DNA of 64,000 bases from Herbinix hemicellulosilytica. Lineage in GTDB: Bacteria; Bacillota; Clostridia; Lachnospirales; Lachnospiraceae. Each line of letters begins with the position of its first letter. Positions within the stretch are counted from its first letter, which is position 1. The DNA lies in assembly GCF_002904165.1 (NCBI RefSeq), contig NZ_CVTD020000015.1:124001-188000 (forward strand), given 5' to 3'. Shown piece by piece: positions 1 through 9,337 of the stretch. The notes beneath the pieces are model-generated. The model was given only the letters and a program-made list of their open reading frames with translations, was not told the origin of the DNA and did no database searches. Position numbers and translations under genes: made by a program.

Positions 1-245
1 AAAAATTAGTCTCAATAAATTTTTATTTATTTGATTTGTAGATAATTAAGTTACATTAATATTTATCTTATAATTTAATGATTTTATTTTATAATTGGAA
101 ACTTTAATCTTAAATTTAATATAAAACACATTATATAGCACATTTAATAAATTAAATTTATATTTTATAAAAACTTTTAATTTTTCCTGATTTAATTTTA
201 GATTGACATTGATAAAAAAACTTACGGCGGAAGGGGAGAATTACA
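1..245. other. AT-rich leader upstream of signal peptidase gene
   Basis: Very AT-rich stretch with no convincing open frame on either strand. A TTGACA hexamer lies at 203-208 but no -10 element follows at a proper distance, so I do not call a promoter. A GGAAGGGGAG ribosome binding site sits just before the TTG start at 246. In related Clostridia this gene follows rplS; that neighbour is outside the window. Confidence 0.5.
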
Positions 246-830
246 TTGGACTTTGATTTTGAACGGGAAAGCAAAAAACCTGCTGTTATGAAAATACTGA
301 TTGAAATATTTATTTGGGCGGCACAAATTGCGGCGGTTATTTTCCTTGCATATTTTATAATTTATTATTGTGTTGAGAAAACTACTGTAATAGGAAGTTC
401 GATGGAAAAAACCCTTTCTGCCAATGACCAGATCATAATTAATAAATTTATTTATCATGTATCTGATCCGAAGCGCTTTGATGTTATTGTATTTAAACAA
501 AGCGGAAAAGAACACAGTTTTTACAATATTAAGCGTATTATAGGCCTTCCCGGCGAGACCGTCCAGATAAAAGACGGTTATATATATATAAACGGTGAAG
601 TGCTGGAAGAAATAATCGAAGTCGATGAAATGGTCAATTACGGACTGGCGGCAGAAGAAATAGTGCTGGAGGAAAATGAATATTTTGTACTTGGCGATAA
701 CAGAAACAACAGTGAAGACAGCAGATTTGCCAGTATCGGAAATATAACAAGAGATGAAATCATCGGAAAAGCTTCTTTAAGATTATCTCCTTTTAACTTC
801 ATAAGCAAACTTAACTTAAAAGAATCATAA
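246..830 (+). CDS. lepB: Signal peptidase I (type I leader peptidase)
   Basis: Membrane-bound serine protease of 194 aa that removes signal peptides from Sec-exported proteins on the outer face of the membrane. One N-terminal membrane segment spans about residues 20-42. The Ser/Lys dyad is visible: S52 in GSSMEKTL and K96 in IKRIIGLPGE. The box LGDNRNNSEDSR follows near residue 148. The start is TTG at 246, chosen because GGAAGGGGAG precedes it and no ATG lies upstream. It leads a same-strand run into rbgA 22 bases downstream. A second, different signal peptidase gene lies at 9338. Confidence 0.95.
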   Translation: MDFDFERESKKPAVMKILIEIFIWAAQIAAVIFLAYFIIYYCVEKTTVIGSSMEKTLSANDQIIINKFIYHVSDPKRFDVIVFKQSGKEHSFYNIKRIIGLPGETVQIKDGYIYINGEVLEEIIEVDEMVNYGLAAEEIVLEENEYFVLGDNRNNSEDSRFASIGNITRDEIIGKASLRLSPFNFISKLNLKES

Positions 831-852
831 AAATAGAAAATGAGGTATTATA

Positions 853-1713
853 ATGAATGTACAATGGTATCCCGGTCATATGGCCAAAGCCAAACGTATG
901 ATGCAGGAAAATATCAAATTAATAGATGTCATAATAGAACTTGTAGATGCCAGAATTCCATTGTCAAGTAAAAATCCGGATATAGATGCTTTAGCCGGCA
1001 ATAAATCCAGAGTTCTGCTTCTCAATAAATATGATATGGCAGATCCAAAATATAATGAAATGTGGAAAAAATATTTTGAAGATAAAGGCTTTCATACGGC
1101 TTTAATCAATTCAAAAAACGGTCAGGGGATTAATCAGATAAAAGATATCGTATATAAAGCCTGTGAAGCAAAAATAGAAAGGGACAGAAGACGGGGTATT
1201 TTAAACAGGCCTGTCCGGGCTATGGTTGTGGGAATTCCCAACGTGGGCAAATCCACTTTTATAAACAGTTTCGTGGGCAAAGCAACCGCAAAGACAGGAA
1301 ACAAGCCCGGCGTAACAAAAGGCAAACAGTGGATCAGATTAAGCTCAAAAATAGAGCTTCTTGACACTCCCGGAATTTTATGGCCCAAGTTTGAAGATCC
1401 TGCTGCCGGTATGCGTCTTGCATTTATCGGCTCTATAAATGACGATATAATTCAGATGACTGAACTGTCATTGGAGCTTATACTTTTTCTAAGCAAATAT
1501 TATCCCAACGCCTTAAAAGACCGTTATGACATACTTATACCCGATAATTTGGAATCAATTAAAGACGGTGTAGGTGTCCTTGAGCAAATAGCCACTAAAC
1601 GGTCATGTATTATGAAAGGCGGGGAGCCCGATATTGACAGGGCGGCACTGATACTGATTGACGAATTCAGAAACGGGCGCCTGGGAAAGGTTACTCTGGA
1701 ATTTCCGGAATAA
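853..1713 (+). CDS. rbgA: Ribosome biogenesis GTPase A (YlqF/RbgA)
   Basis: Circularly permuted GTPase of 286 aa needed for late assembly of the 50S subunit in Firmicutes. The permuted order is seen directly: the G4 motif NKYD at residues 58-61 precedes the Walker A GIPNVGKS at 127-134 and the G3 motif DTPG at 171-174. The N-terminus MNVQWYPGHMAKA is typical of the family. The start is an ATG with TGAGG upstream. The lepB-rbgA-rnhB order is conserved in many Clostridia, which supports the call. Confidence 0.96.
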   Translation: MNVQWYPGHMAKAKRMMQENIKLIDVIIELVDARIPLSSKNPDIDALAGNKSRVLLLNKYDMADPKYNEMWKKYFEDKGFHTALINSKNGQGINQIKDIVYKACEAKIERDRRRGILNRPVRAMVVGIPNVGKSTFINSFVGKATAKTGNKPGVTKGKQWIRLSSKIELLDTPGILWPKFEDPAAGMRLAFIGSINDDIIQMTELSLELILFLSKYYPNALKDRYDILIPDNLESIKDGVGVLEQIATKRSCIMKGGEPDIDRAALILIDEFRNGRLGKVTLEFPE

Positions 1714-1811
1714 ACGCCTGCATCGGACGATAAATAGACTTAGGTTATATAAATTAGGCATTGAATATCTTAGTACACAAAAAAATTAAATAACAAAGGA
1801 TGTGCAGACAT

Positions 1812-2594
1812 TTGGAAAATATAAATAATGACTTTTCCAATCTTACCGTAGCCCAGATAAAACTTCAATTCATGCAGGCAAAGATGGACAGTATCCCGGC
1901 TTTATTGGAAAAGTACAAATCGGATGAAAGAAGCGGTGTTAAAAATATTTGCCGCCAGTACAGCTCAAAATATGAAGAATATCAAAAAGAACTTAGACGT
2001 ATCGATTCAATGAAAATCTACGAACGCAAATATTCGGATTATACCTATATTTGCGGAATAGACGAAGCAGGCCGGGGGCCTTTTGCAGGGCCGGTTATTG
2101 CCGCAGCTGTTATATTGCCTAAAGATTTTGATATCTTGTATATAAACGATTCAAAACAAATTTCTGAAAAAAAACGGGAAGAGCTGTTTGACGAAATAAT
2201 AAAAAATGCCGTTTCATACGGTATAGGCAGCGTTCCTCCCGAAAAAATAGACGAAATTAATATCCTTAATGCAACTTACGCGGCCATGCGCCAGGCAATA
2301 AGCAATATGAAAATAAAACCTGATATAATACTTGTAGATTCCCTTACCATACCGGAAGTACATATACCCCAGGTGCCTATAGTTAAGGGTGACTGCAAAA
2401 GCATATCAATAGCTGCTGCCAGTATTCTTGCCAAGGTTACAAGAGACAGGCTTATGGTTGCCTATGACAAAGTATTTCCCGGTTATGGTTTTGCCCATAA
2501 CAAAGGTTACGGTACAAAGGATCATATCGAAGCGCTTAAACGCCTAGGTCCTTCCCCGATACACCGGCACAGTTTTATACATGACTATATTTAA
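1812..2594 (+). CDS. rnhB: Ribonuclease HII
   Basis: Cleaves the RNA strand of RNA-DNA hybrids and removes misincorporated ribonucleotides. The catalytic D84-E85 lie in GIDEAGRGPFAGP, and the later motif SISIAAASILAKVTRD is also type HII. About 75 residues precede the nuclease core, as in other Firmicute forms. I start at TTG 1812 because AAAGGATG at 1796-1802 is well spaced for it, while the in-frame ATG at 1800 lies inside that ribosome binding site. Length is 260 aa. Confidence 0.93.
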   Translation: MENINNDFSNLTVAQIKLQFMQAKMDSIPALLEKYKSDERSGVKNICRQYSSKYEEYQKELRRIDSMKIYERKYSDYTYICGIDEAGRGPFAGPVIAAAVILPKDFDILYINDSKQISEKKREELFDEIIKNAVSYGIGSVPPEKIDEINILNATYAAMRQAISNMKIKPDIILVDSLTIPEVHIPQVPIVKGDCKSISIAAASILAKVTRDRLMVAYDKVFPGYGFAHNKGYGTKDHIEALKRLGPSPIHRHSFIHDYI

Positions 2595-2769
2595 AATACC
2601 ATAGAAAACTATATGAAATAAAGTCACCGTATATCTCTTAAATAAACAATTATTATTGCATATATAAGTATTACGACCGTAAAATATATAGATACATATA
2701 GCTAAAATAAGAGGGATATATTTTAATTAACGGTTTAAAATGCCACAACCCAAATCAGGAGGAATTTAT

Positions 2770-3090
2770 ATGGATCATTTCAACAAAAATACCAATATAA
2801 TCCATGATAAAAACGATAAACCCGACATGAATAAAACCGCCGTGGCTTTATCTTACAATCCGGAAGAAATAGCACCTAAAATCGTTGCCACAGGCAAAGG
2901 TTATCTGGCAGAAAAGATTATAAACAGGGCTAAAGAATCCGATGTACCGATCCATAAGGACGAAACCCTGGCCGATACCCTTTCCCGCCTGGAACTCGGC
3001 TCTTACATCCCTCCGGAACTTTATGAAGTTGTGGCTCAGGTTCTTTTATTTGTTGACCGCATGGATCAGCTAAAAAGCAAGATGATTTAG
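2770..3090 (+). CDS. Orphan FlhB C-terminal domain protein (YlqH type)
   Basis: Small cytoplasmic protein of 106 aa that matches only the C-terminal domain of FlhB/YscU, the export-apparatus switch protein. Recognisable parts are AVALSYNPEEIAPKIVATGKG, the stretch VPIHKDETLADTLSRLELG and the ending IPPELYEVVAQVLLFV. The autocleavage motif NPTH is replaced by NPEE, so self-cleavage is not expected. There is no membrane part and no flagellar gene nearby. The ATG at 2770 has AGGAGG just upstream and is preferred to the in-frame ATG at 2740. Such orphans sit beside rnhB in Bacillus and Clostridia; the function is unknown. Confidence 0.85.
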   Translation: MDHFNKNTNIIHDKNDKPDMNKTAVALSYNPEEIAPKIVATGKGYLAEKIINRAKESDVPIHKDETLADTLSRLELGSYIPPELYEVVAQVLLFVDRMDQLKSKMI

Positions 3091-3109
3091 TCATGTGGGG
3101 GAATATGTT

Positions 3110-3463
3110 ATGAACAAAAGAGCAGTCGGATCAGAATACGAACGAAAGGCTGCCGAATATTTGGAAAAACAGGGTTATCAAATCCTTGCGAAAAATTATC
3201 GGTGCAGATTCGGAGAAATAGATATAATAGGAAAGTCGGACGGTTATCTTTGTTTTATTGAGGTAAAATACCGTTCGGACAGCGAGCATGGTTTTCCGTC
3301 AGAAGCTGTTGACAACCGAAAACAAAAACGAATTGTCCGAACTGCCTTAACTTATATGCATTTTAACAATTATCCCGAGGACACCCCCTGCCGTTTTGAT
3401 ATTGTTGAGATTTTAGACAATGAGTATTCGCTTATTAAGAACGCTTTCGAAGGCATCTGGTAG
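3110..3463 (+). CDS. yraN: YraN family (UPF0102) putative endonuclease
   Basis: 117-residue protein with a restriction-endonuclease-like fold. The PD-(D/E)xK elements are visible as GEID (E36, D38) and FIEVKYR (E51, K53). It is presumed to act on DNA, but no substrate is established. The ATG at 3110 is preferred because GGGGGAA precedes it by a good distance; the in-frame GTG at 3095 has no site. It follows the FlhB-like gene by 19 bases and is 14 bases before pgeF, so these are probably co-transcribed. Confidence 0.9.
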   Translation: MNKRAVGSEYERKAAEYLEKQGYQILAKNYRCRFGEIDIIGKSDGYLCFIEVKYRSDSEHGFPSEAVDNRKQKRIVRTALTYMHFNNYPEDTPCRFDIVEILDNEYSLIKNAFEGIW

Positions 3464-3477
3464 ACGGAGGTAAATTA

Positions 3478-4341
3478 ATGACTTTTACAGATACCAATAA
3501 AGCCAGGCTTAACAGGTCAGGCAAAGCCCCTTTTATAGAATTTCCCGTATTTTCTGAAATTCCTTTTATAACTCACGGATTTTCCACCAGACTAGGCGGT
3601 GTTAGTACCGGAATGTTTTCTTCAATGAATCTGGGCTCCGGCCCCTTGCCGTATCAGGACGACCCGGAAAATATCCGTCAAAATTTTCTTATAATTACCG
3701 AAAGTATCGGTGTAAAACCCGAATCTTTGGTTTTATCCGACCAGGTTCATAAAACCAATATCCGGATCGTGGACGAAAACGACCGGGGAAAAGGTTTTAT
3801 ACGCCCCAGGGATTATGAAGAAATAGACGGGCTAATTACAAATAAGCCCAATATTACCCTGGTAACAAAATATGCCGATTGTGTTCCCTTGTTTTTTGTG
3901 GATCCGATAAAAAAAGCGATCGGTCTTTCTCATTCCGGCTGGAAGGGTACGATTGGCCGCATCGGCTATAAAACCGTTGAAAAGATGAAAGATGCTTTCG
4001 GCAGCAATCCCGAAGATATCATTGCAGTTATAGGCCCTTCTATCTGTGCCGATTGTTACGAAGTAGGAGAAGAGGTGGCGGAAGAATTTCGCAAAGTGTT
4101 CTCTTTAAAAAATGAAAATACGGAAATACTATGCAAAAATAAAAATAACCGCTATCAGTTAAATCTTTGGGAGGCAAACCGCCGCGTATTACTGGATGCG
4201 GGTCTGCAGCAAAAAAATATTCATGTTTCGGAAGTTTGTACAGCCTGCAACAGCGATCTGTTCTTTTCCCACAGAAAAACAGGCGGAAAAAGGGGTAGCC
4301 TTGCGGCATTTCTGGCAATAACCGATAAGGAAATCAAATAA
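3478..4341 (+). CDS. pgeF: PgeF/YfiH family protein (laccase-domain purine nucleoside enzyme)
   Basis: 287 aa member of the DUF152/YfiH family, described as a peptidoglycan editing factor and as a copper- or zinc-dependent purine nucleoside phosphorylase. Family signatures are HGFSTRLGGVS near the N-terminus, DQVHKTNI, the metal-binding ADCVPLFF, SHSGWKGT and GPSICADCYEVG. The start ATG has GGAGG eight bases upstream. It follows yraN closely. Which of the proposed activities dominates cannot be told from sequence. Confidence 0.9.
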   Translation: MTFTDTNKARLNRSGKAPFIEFPVFSEIPFITHGFSTRLGGVSTGMFSSMNLGSGPLPYQDDPENIRQNFLIITESIGVKPESLVLSDQVHKTNIRIVDENDRGKGFIRPRDYEEIDGLITNKPNITLVTKYADCVPLFFVDPIKKAIGLSHSGWKGTIGRIGYKTVEKMKDAFGSNPEDIIAVIGPSICADCYEVGEEVAEEFRKVFSLKNENTEILCKNKNNRYQLNLWEANRRVLLDAGLQQKNIHVSEVCTACNSDLFFSHRKTGGKRGSLAAFLAITDKEIK

Positions 4342-4375
4342 TATTACTCAAGAAAACAAAATTATAGGAAAATTG

Positions 4376-5698
4376 GTGTATCATATGAAAAATAAAGCGC
4401 ACATTATTAAAGAAGTGGAAAAAGGCAGCATAGCCGAGGAAATGGGCCTTGCTCCCGGCGATGAGCTTTTATCCATAAACGATACCGAAATCATAGATAT
4501 ATTTGATTATCAGTATCTGATAAAAGACGAATTTTTAAATATAATCATAAGAAAACCCGACGGGGAAGAATGGGAACTGGAGATAGAAAAAGATTATGAT
4601 GACGACTTAGGCATTGTCTTTGAAGAAGGCCTTATGGATTCTTACAGATCCTGCCGGAACAAATGCATTTTTTGCTTCATTGACCAGATGCCTCCCGGGA
4701 TGAGGGAAACCTTATATTTTAAGGATGACGATGCCAGGTTGTCCTTCCTTCAGGGCAATTACATCACTTTAACCAACTTAAGTGACGAAGAAGTCGACAG
4801 GATTATATTCTACAAACTTTCACCCATTAATATTTCCGTTCATACCACCAACGAAGAATTAAGATGCAAAATGCTGAACAACCGTTTTGCCGGCAGTTCC
4901 CTGTCCAAAATGAAACGGTTAAAGGATGCCGGCATAACCATGAACGGACAGATAGTACTTTGCAAAGGATGGAACGATAAAGAAGAACTCGAAAAAACCA
5001 TTCATGATCTTTCGGCTTATATACCACAGATGCAAAGTGTTTCAGTAGTTCCGGTGGGAATAACAAAATTCAGGGAAAACTTAACCCCCCTTGAAAAATT
5101 TACAAAAGAAGATGCTATAGAAGTTATTGAAACCATTCACCGATGGCAGCAAATTTTTCTCAAACATTATAATACAAGGTTTGTTTATGCCGCGGACGAG
5201 TGGTATATCAGTGCCGGGCTTCCTATTCCGAAAGAAGAAGATTATGAGGGTTATCCCCAGATAGAAAACGGAGTAGGCATGCTAAGGTCCTTTACTGATG
5301 AATTTTATAATTACCTTAAGGAACTGAAAGGCGACGATCGGTCAAAGGACCTTTCCGTTGCCACAGGAGTTTTGGCATCTCCTTATCTAAGCCGTATGGC
5401 AATAGACCTTACGGAAAAATTCCCGAACATTAAAATTCATATTCATACAATAGAGAATGATTTTTTTGGCAAAGATATAACAGTAGCGGGCCTTTTAACC
5501 GGCGGTGACATTATCAGGCAACTTAAAGGAAAAAATCTCGGCCGGGTTCTACTGTTGCCGGATGTGATTCTGCGGCACGGTGAGAACATACTGCTTGACG
5601 ATATAACCACCGACGATATTGAAAGAGCTTTACAAACAAAAATCTCTATTGTACAATCAGATGGAAAGTCTTTCATAGATGCCATATTAAATGCCTGA
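4376..5698 (+). CDS. DUF512 protein: PDZ domain plus radical SAM
   Basis: About 440 aa. An N-terminal PDZ-like domain (VEKGSIAEEMGLAPGDELL) is followed by a cysteine cluster at C93, C97 and C100 (CRNKCIFCF), which is the spacing of a radical SAM iron-sulfur site, and then by the DUF512 C-terminal half. The family is widespread in anaerobic Firmicutes, usually next to der as here, and its reaction is unknown. GTG at 4376 best fits the AGGA at 4366-4369; TTG 4373 and ATG 4385 are alternatives. A 141-base gap separates it from der. Confidence 0.9.
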   Translation: MYHMKNKAHIIKEVEKGSIAEEMGLAPGDELLSINDTEIIDIFDYQYLIKDEFLNIIIRKPDGEEWELEIEKDYDDDLGIVFEEGLMDSYRSCRNKCIFCFIDQMPPGMRETLYFKDDDARLSFLQGNYITLTNLSDEEVDRIIFYKLSPINISVHTTNEELRCKMLNNRFAGSSLSKMKRLKDAGITMNGQIVLCKGWNDKEELEKTIHDLSAYIPQMQSVSVVPVGITKFRENLTPLEKFTKEDAIEVIETIHRWQQIFLKHYNTRFVYAADEWYISAGLPIPKEEDYEGYPQIENGVGMLRSFTDEFYNYLKELKGDDRSKDLSVATGVLASPYLSRMAIDLTEKFPNIKIHIHTIENDFFGKDITVAGLLTGGDIIRQLKGKNLGRVLLLPDVILRHGENILLDDITTDDIERALQTKISIVQSDGKSFIDAILNA

Positions 5699-5839
5699 AA
5701 AAACCTTATTTTTAACATTTTAATATCATATATACTTTAAATTGATATATCGAATAACGTTATTATATACAAATGTAATCTGCTTCGATAATATCAAATA
5801 AAACTTACTTAAATTATAAAGCATAACAGGAGTACGATT

Positions 5840-7165
5840 ATGAGGAAACCAATAGTAGCTATAATCGGAAGACCTAACGTTGGAAAATCAACTTTATTCA
5901 ACGCCCTGGCAGGAGAACGGATATCCATTGTCAAGGATTATCCCGGCGTTACCAGGGACAGGATTTATGCCGATGTTAGATGGTTAAATACACAATTTAC
6001 GCTGATAGATACCGGAGGAATTGAGCCGGACACAAAAAACGAAATGTTTGCCCATATGCGTGAACAGGCAGAAATCGCCATAGAAACAGCGGATGTTATC
6101 ATCTTTTTGGTAGATGTCCGCCAGGGCCTCGTTGACGCCGATTCAAAAGTCGCCGATATGTTAAGGCGAAGCCAAAAGCCTATTGTACTTGTAGTCAACA
6201 AAGTCGATAATTTTCACAAGCAGATGCCGGATGTTTATGAATTTTATAATCTTGGAATAGGTGACCCAATACCCATATCAGCTGCTTCCAAATTGGGATT
6301 CGGAGAAATGCTGGATGAGGTTGTTAAGCATTTTAAAACCACGGTTGATGCCGACGAAGAAGACGACCGTCCCAGAATTGCCATAATAGGACGCCCCAAC
6401 GTAGGTAAATCGTCTATTATAAATAAACTGCTTGGTGAAAACAGGGTTATAGTATCCGATATAGCCGGAACCACCAGAGATGCCATAGATACAACCGTCC
6501 GTAGAAACGGTAAGGAATATATCTTTACCGATACGGCGGGCTTAAGACGAAAAAGTAAGATTAAGGAAGATATCGAGCGCTACAGCATTGTCCGTACGGT
6601 TGCGGCCGTCGAAAGATCCGATGTGGCGGTCCTTGTTATTGACGCGAGTGTCGGCGTTACCGAACAGGATGCAAAGATAGCCGGAATTGCTCACGAACGG
6701 GGAAAAGGCATTATAATTGCAGTCAACAAATGGGATATGATAGAAAAGGATAACAATACGGTAAAAAGATACACCGCGGATATTCAGGAAGTTTTGTCCT
6801 TTATCCCATATGCGGAAACCGTTTTTATTTCCGCAAAAACCGGTCAAAGATTAAATAAATTGTTTGATATTATAGAAAAGGTTATCCAAAATCAGAATCT
6901 TCGTATTGCAACCGGCGTATTAAATCAGATCCTGGCGGAAGCTACAGCCCTTCAGCAGCCGCCTTCGGACAAAGGAAAGCAGTTAAGGCTATATTATATT
7001 ACCCAGGTTGCGGTAAAACCTCCTACCTTTGTCATTTTTGTTAATGATAAAAATTTGATGCATTTTTCGTATCAAAGATACATTGAAAATAAAATCCGGG
7101 AAGCTTTCGGATTTGCCGGGACTTCCTTAAAGTTTCTTATAAGGGAGCGAAAGGAGAATTCATAA
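5840..7165 (+). CDS. der: Ribosome biogenesis GTPase Der (EngA)
   Basis: Essential double GTPase for 50S subunit maturation, 441 aa, the normal length. Two tandem G domains are obvious: GRPNVGKSTLFN at residues 10-21 and GRPNVGKSSIIN near 184, each followed by DTAG/DTGG and NKxD motifs (NKVD, NKWD). A KH-like C-terminal domain follows. ATG start with AGGAG upstream. The stop codon abuts the plsY start, which suggests translational coupling. Confidence 0.97.
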   Translation: MRKPIVAIIGRPNVGKSTLFNALAGERISIVKDYPGVTRDRIYADVRWLNTQFTLIDTGGIEPDTKNEMFAHMREQAEIAIETADVIIFLVDVRQGLVDADSKVADMLRRSQKPIVLVVNKVDNFHKQMPDVYEFYNLGIGDPIPISAASKLGFGEMLDEVVKHFKTTVDADEEDDRPRIAIIGRPNVGKSSIINKLLGENRVIVSDIAGTTRDAIDTTVRRNGKEYIFTDTAGLRRKSKIKEDIERYSIVRTVAAVERSDVAVLVIDASVGVTEQDAKIAGIAHERGKGIIIAVNKWDMIEKDNNTVKRYTADIQEVLSFIPYAETVFISAKTGQRLNKLFDIIEKVIQNQNLRIATGVLNQILAEATALQQPPSDKGKQLRLYYITQVAVKPPTFVIFVNDKNLMHFSYQRYIENKIREAFGFAGTSLKFLIRERKENS

Positions 7166-7795
7166 ATGATTGCTTATATAATCATATGCTTGCTCTTTGG
7201 CTATATTTTCGGCTGTTTTAACACCGGATTTGTAATCGGAAAACTATACAATGTAGATATCAGGCAATACGGAAGCAAAAGTTCCGGAACTACCAATGCT
7301 TTAAGGACCCTGGGTGCCAAAGCCGGACTTTTAACTTTGCTTGGTGATATGCTAAAAGCCATAATTCCCATATTACTTGTGCGGCATATTATCTTCCCGG
7401 ATTCGGAATACGTAAAATTGCTGATACTTTATACGGGTCTTGGTGTGGTACTGGGCCATAATTACCCCGCATGGATGAAATTCAAAGGCGGAAAAGGGAT
7501 TGCGGCCACGGCAGGGGCTATGGCATCTTTTGACCCATGGCTTATCCCCATCGGGCTACCTATATTTGTAATTTCAGTGGCAATAACCAGATATGTGTCC
7601 GTCGGCTCCCTGCTTATATCGTTATTATTCCCCATATGGATTGCAGTCCGTTATCCCGGCGAAATACATATGCTGTTGGTAGCATTGATATATACCATAC
7701 TTGCTTTTATAAAGCACCGTTCAAATATAAAACGTTTATTGAACGGTACTGAAAATAAACTGGGACAAAGAGTTAAAATTGACAATAATAAATAA
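7166..7795 (+). CDS. plsY: Glycerol-3-phosphate acyltransferase PlsY
   Basis: Integral membrane enzyme that transfers an acyl group from acyl-phosphate to glycerol-3-phosphate, the first step of phospholipid synthesis. 209 aa with about five membrane segments. The family motifs GSKSSGTTNALR, GHNYPAWMKFKGGKG and the basic C-terminus are present. Its ribosome binding site (AAAGGAG) lies inside the end of der, and the start follows the der stop immediately. The next gene, gpsA, makes its substrate, so the pair is a functional unit. Confidence 0.95.
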   Translation: MIAYIIICLLFGYIFGCFNTGFVIGKLYNVDIRQYGSKSSGTTNALRTLGAKAGLLTLLGDMLKAIIPILLVRHIIFPDSEYVKLLILYTGLGVVLGHNYPAWMKFKGGKGIAATAGAMASFDPWLIPIGLPIFVISVAITRYVSVGSLLISLLFPIWIAVRYPGEIHMLLVALIYTILAFIKHRSNIKRLLNGTENKLGQRVKIDNNK

Positions 7796-7810
7796 TTAAG
7801 GAGGTATTTC

Positions 7811-8821
7811 ATGAATAAAATAGGGGTACTTGGTGCAGGAACCTGGGGAACCGCACTTTCAATACTTCTTTCTGACAACGGACATGATGTCACCCTGTGG
7901 ACCAAACTCGAAAAAGAAGCCAAAGCATTGGAAGAGTCAAGAGACAATCTAAAAAATCTTCCCGGTGCAAAACTTCCTGAAGATGTAAAGATTACACTGG
8001 ACCTTAAAGAGGTCTGTACCGATAAAGATCTTATAGTTATGGCGGTAGCATCCCCCTATGTGCGGGCAACCGCCAAAGAAGCAAGCCCTTATATAAAAGA
8101 GGGTCAGATTATAGTTAACGTATCCAAAGGAATAGAAGAAAAAACCTTGCTTACTTTAGCCGATGTTATAAGAGAGGAAATTCCTCAGGCAGATATTGCC
8201 GTAATGTCAGGCCCCAGCCATGCGGAAGAAGTAAGCCGTAGGATACCTACTACAATTGTAGTTGGTTCATCTTCCAAAAAGACTGCCCAATTTATTCAGG
8301 ATATATTTATGAATGAAGTATTCCGTGTATATACCAGTCCCGATATGATCGGAATCGAACTTGGTGCGGCACTTAAAAACGTCATAGCTCTGGCTGCAGG
8401 AATTATTGACGGTCTAGGCATGGGAGACAATACAAAAGCAGCTTTAATGACCCGCGGAATTGCCGAAATCAGCCGTCTGGGCATCAAGATGGGCGGTTGT
8501 ATGGAAACATTCGCAGGCCTATCTGGGATAGGTGATTTGTTCGTTACCTGCACAAGCCGCCACAGCCGCAACAGACAAGCCGGATACCTGATCGGAAAAG
8601 GCTTAACATTGGATGAAGTAATAAAGGAAGTCAATCAGGTAGTTGAGGGAGTAAATACCGCCAAGGCGGCGCTTGCTCTGGCAAAGAAATATGATGTGGA
8701 AATGCCTATAGTAGAACAAATTAATCTGGTTTTATTCGAAGGAAAATCTCCGTTGGATGCCGCAACCGACCTTTTGGTCAGGGACAAGCGTCCGGAATAT
8801 AAAACCTTACAGTGGGATTAA
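7811..8821 (+). CDS. gpsA: NAD(P)H-dependent glycerol-3-phosphate dehydrogenase
   Basis: Reduces dihydroxyacetone phosphate to sn-glycerol-3-phosphate for membrane lipid synthesis. 336 aa, normal length. The nucleotide-binding motif GAGTWGTALS begins at residue 8, and the substrate-domain motifs SGPSHAEEV, ELGAALKNVIALAAG and GLSGIGDLFVTC follow. TAAGGAGG precedes the ATG. It sits 15 bases after plsY. The gene runs straight into pseudogene sequence at its 3' end. Confidence 0.97.
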   Translation: MNKIGVLGAGTWGTALSILLSDNGHDVTLWTKLEKEAKALEESRDNLKNLPGAKLPEDVKITLDLKEVCTDKDLIVMAVASPYVRATAKEASPYIKEGQIIVNVSKGIEEKTLLTLADVIREEIPQADIAVMSGPSHAEEVSRRIPTTIVVGSSSKKTAQFIQDIFMNEVFRVYTSPDMIGIELGAALKNVIALAAGIIDGLGMGDNTKAALMTRGIAEISRLGIKMGGCMETFAGLSGIGDLFVTCTSRHSRNRQAGYLIGKGLTLDEVIKEVNQVVEGVNTAKAALALAKKYDVEMPIVEQINLVLFEGKSPLDAATDLLVRDKRPEYKTLQWD

Positions 8822-9299
8822 ACTTTTATTTAGCTCAAAATACATGATCCTCGGATATACAGAATCGGTATTTTACAGCGTCTTTTTTATCCGGTATCTG
8901 GCCGGTGCAATAAAAAGATCGGAAAGCTTTATAAGAATACTTTCATTCACACTCTTATCCGGTACCTTTTTTATGGCTGCCTCGTTTTATTAATCTTATC
9001 TTGAAGGCAGCTTTTTTCCTATAAATGATGTAAAATATATCATAAACTTTATACCGATCTCTATAAAAAGCCGGAAATGCAGAACTTGGCTGTTACGAAG
9101 ACAGTATTTTTTACACCAAGTATACCCTGACAATAGATAACGCACACTTAAAAAAATTAATCTGACCATTCATCCGAAAGATAAGGCCGCCCTTGTAGGT
9201 ATAACGGGGCAGGGAAATCCACATTAATAAAGCTGATAATGAGAAAGCCAGAAACTTGCCATATCCCGGGCTTGTTTCAAGGATGCGGGAATGGTTATA
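8822..9299 (+). pseudogene. Decayed ABC exporter (fused permease/ATPase) remnant
   Basis: Three fragments of one ABC exporter are readable once frameshifts and deletions are allowed. Frame 1 (8826-8990) gives membrane-like sequence with YSVFFIRYLAGAI. A second piece (about 9071-9137) reads KAGNAELGCYEDSIFYTKYT, matching the conserved E-D-x-x-F-Y-x-K-Y region of clostridial exporter permeases. A third (9150-9255) reads LKKINLTIHPKDKAALVG and then, one frame over, NGAGKSTLIKLIMRKPE, a Walker A motif. At least two frameshifts and large internal deletions are needed. The parent would have been about 600 aa; under 160 codons remain. Confidence 0.75.
8976..9017 (+). terminator. Possible terminator after gpsA
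   Basis: Seven-base perfect stem GCTGCCT (8976-8982) / AGGCAGC (9005-9011) with a long 22-base loop, then six T residues. It lies inside the ABC pseudogene and could end the plsY-gpsA transcript. The long loop keeps confidence low. Confidence 0.4.
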
Positions 9300-9337
9300 C
9301 TTGATGCATTATATTAACCGACGAAAGGACAATTTTT

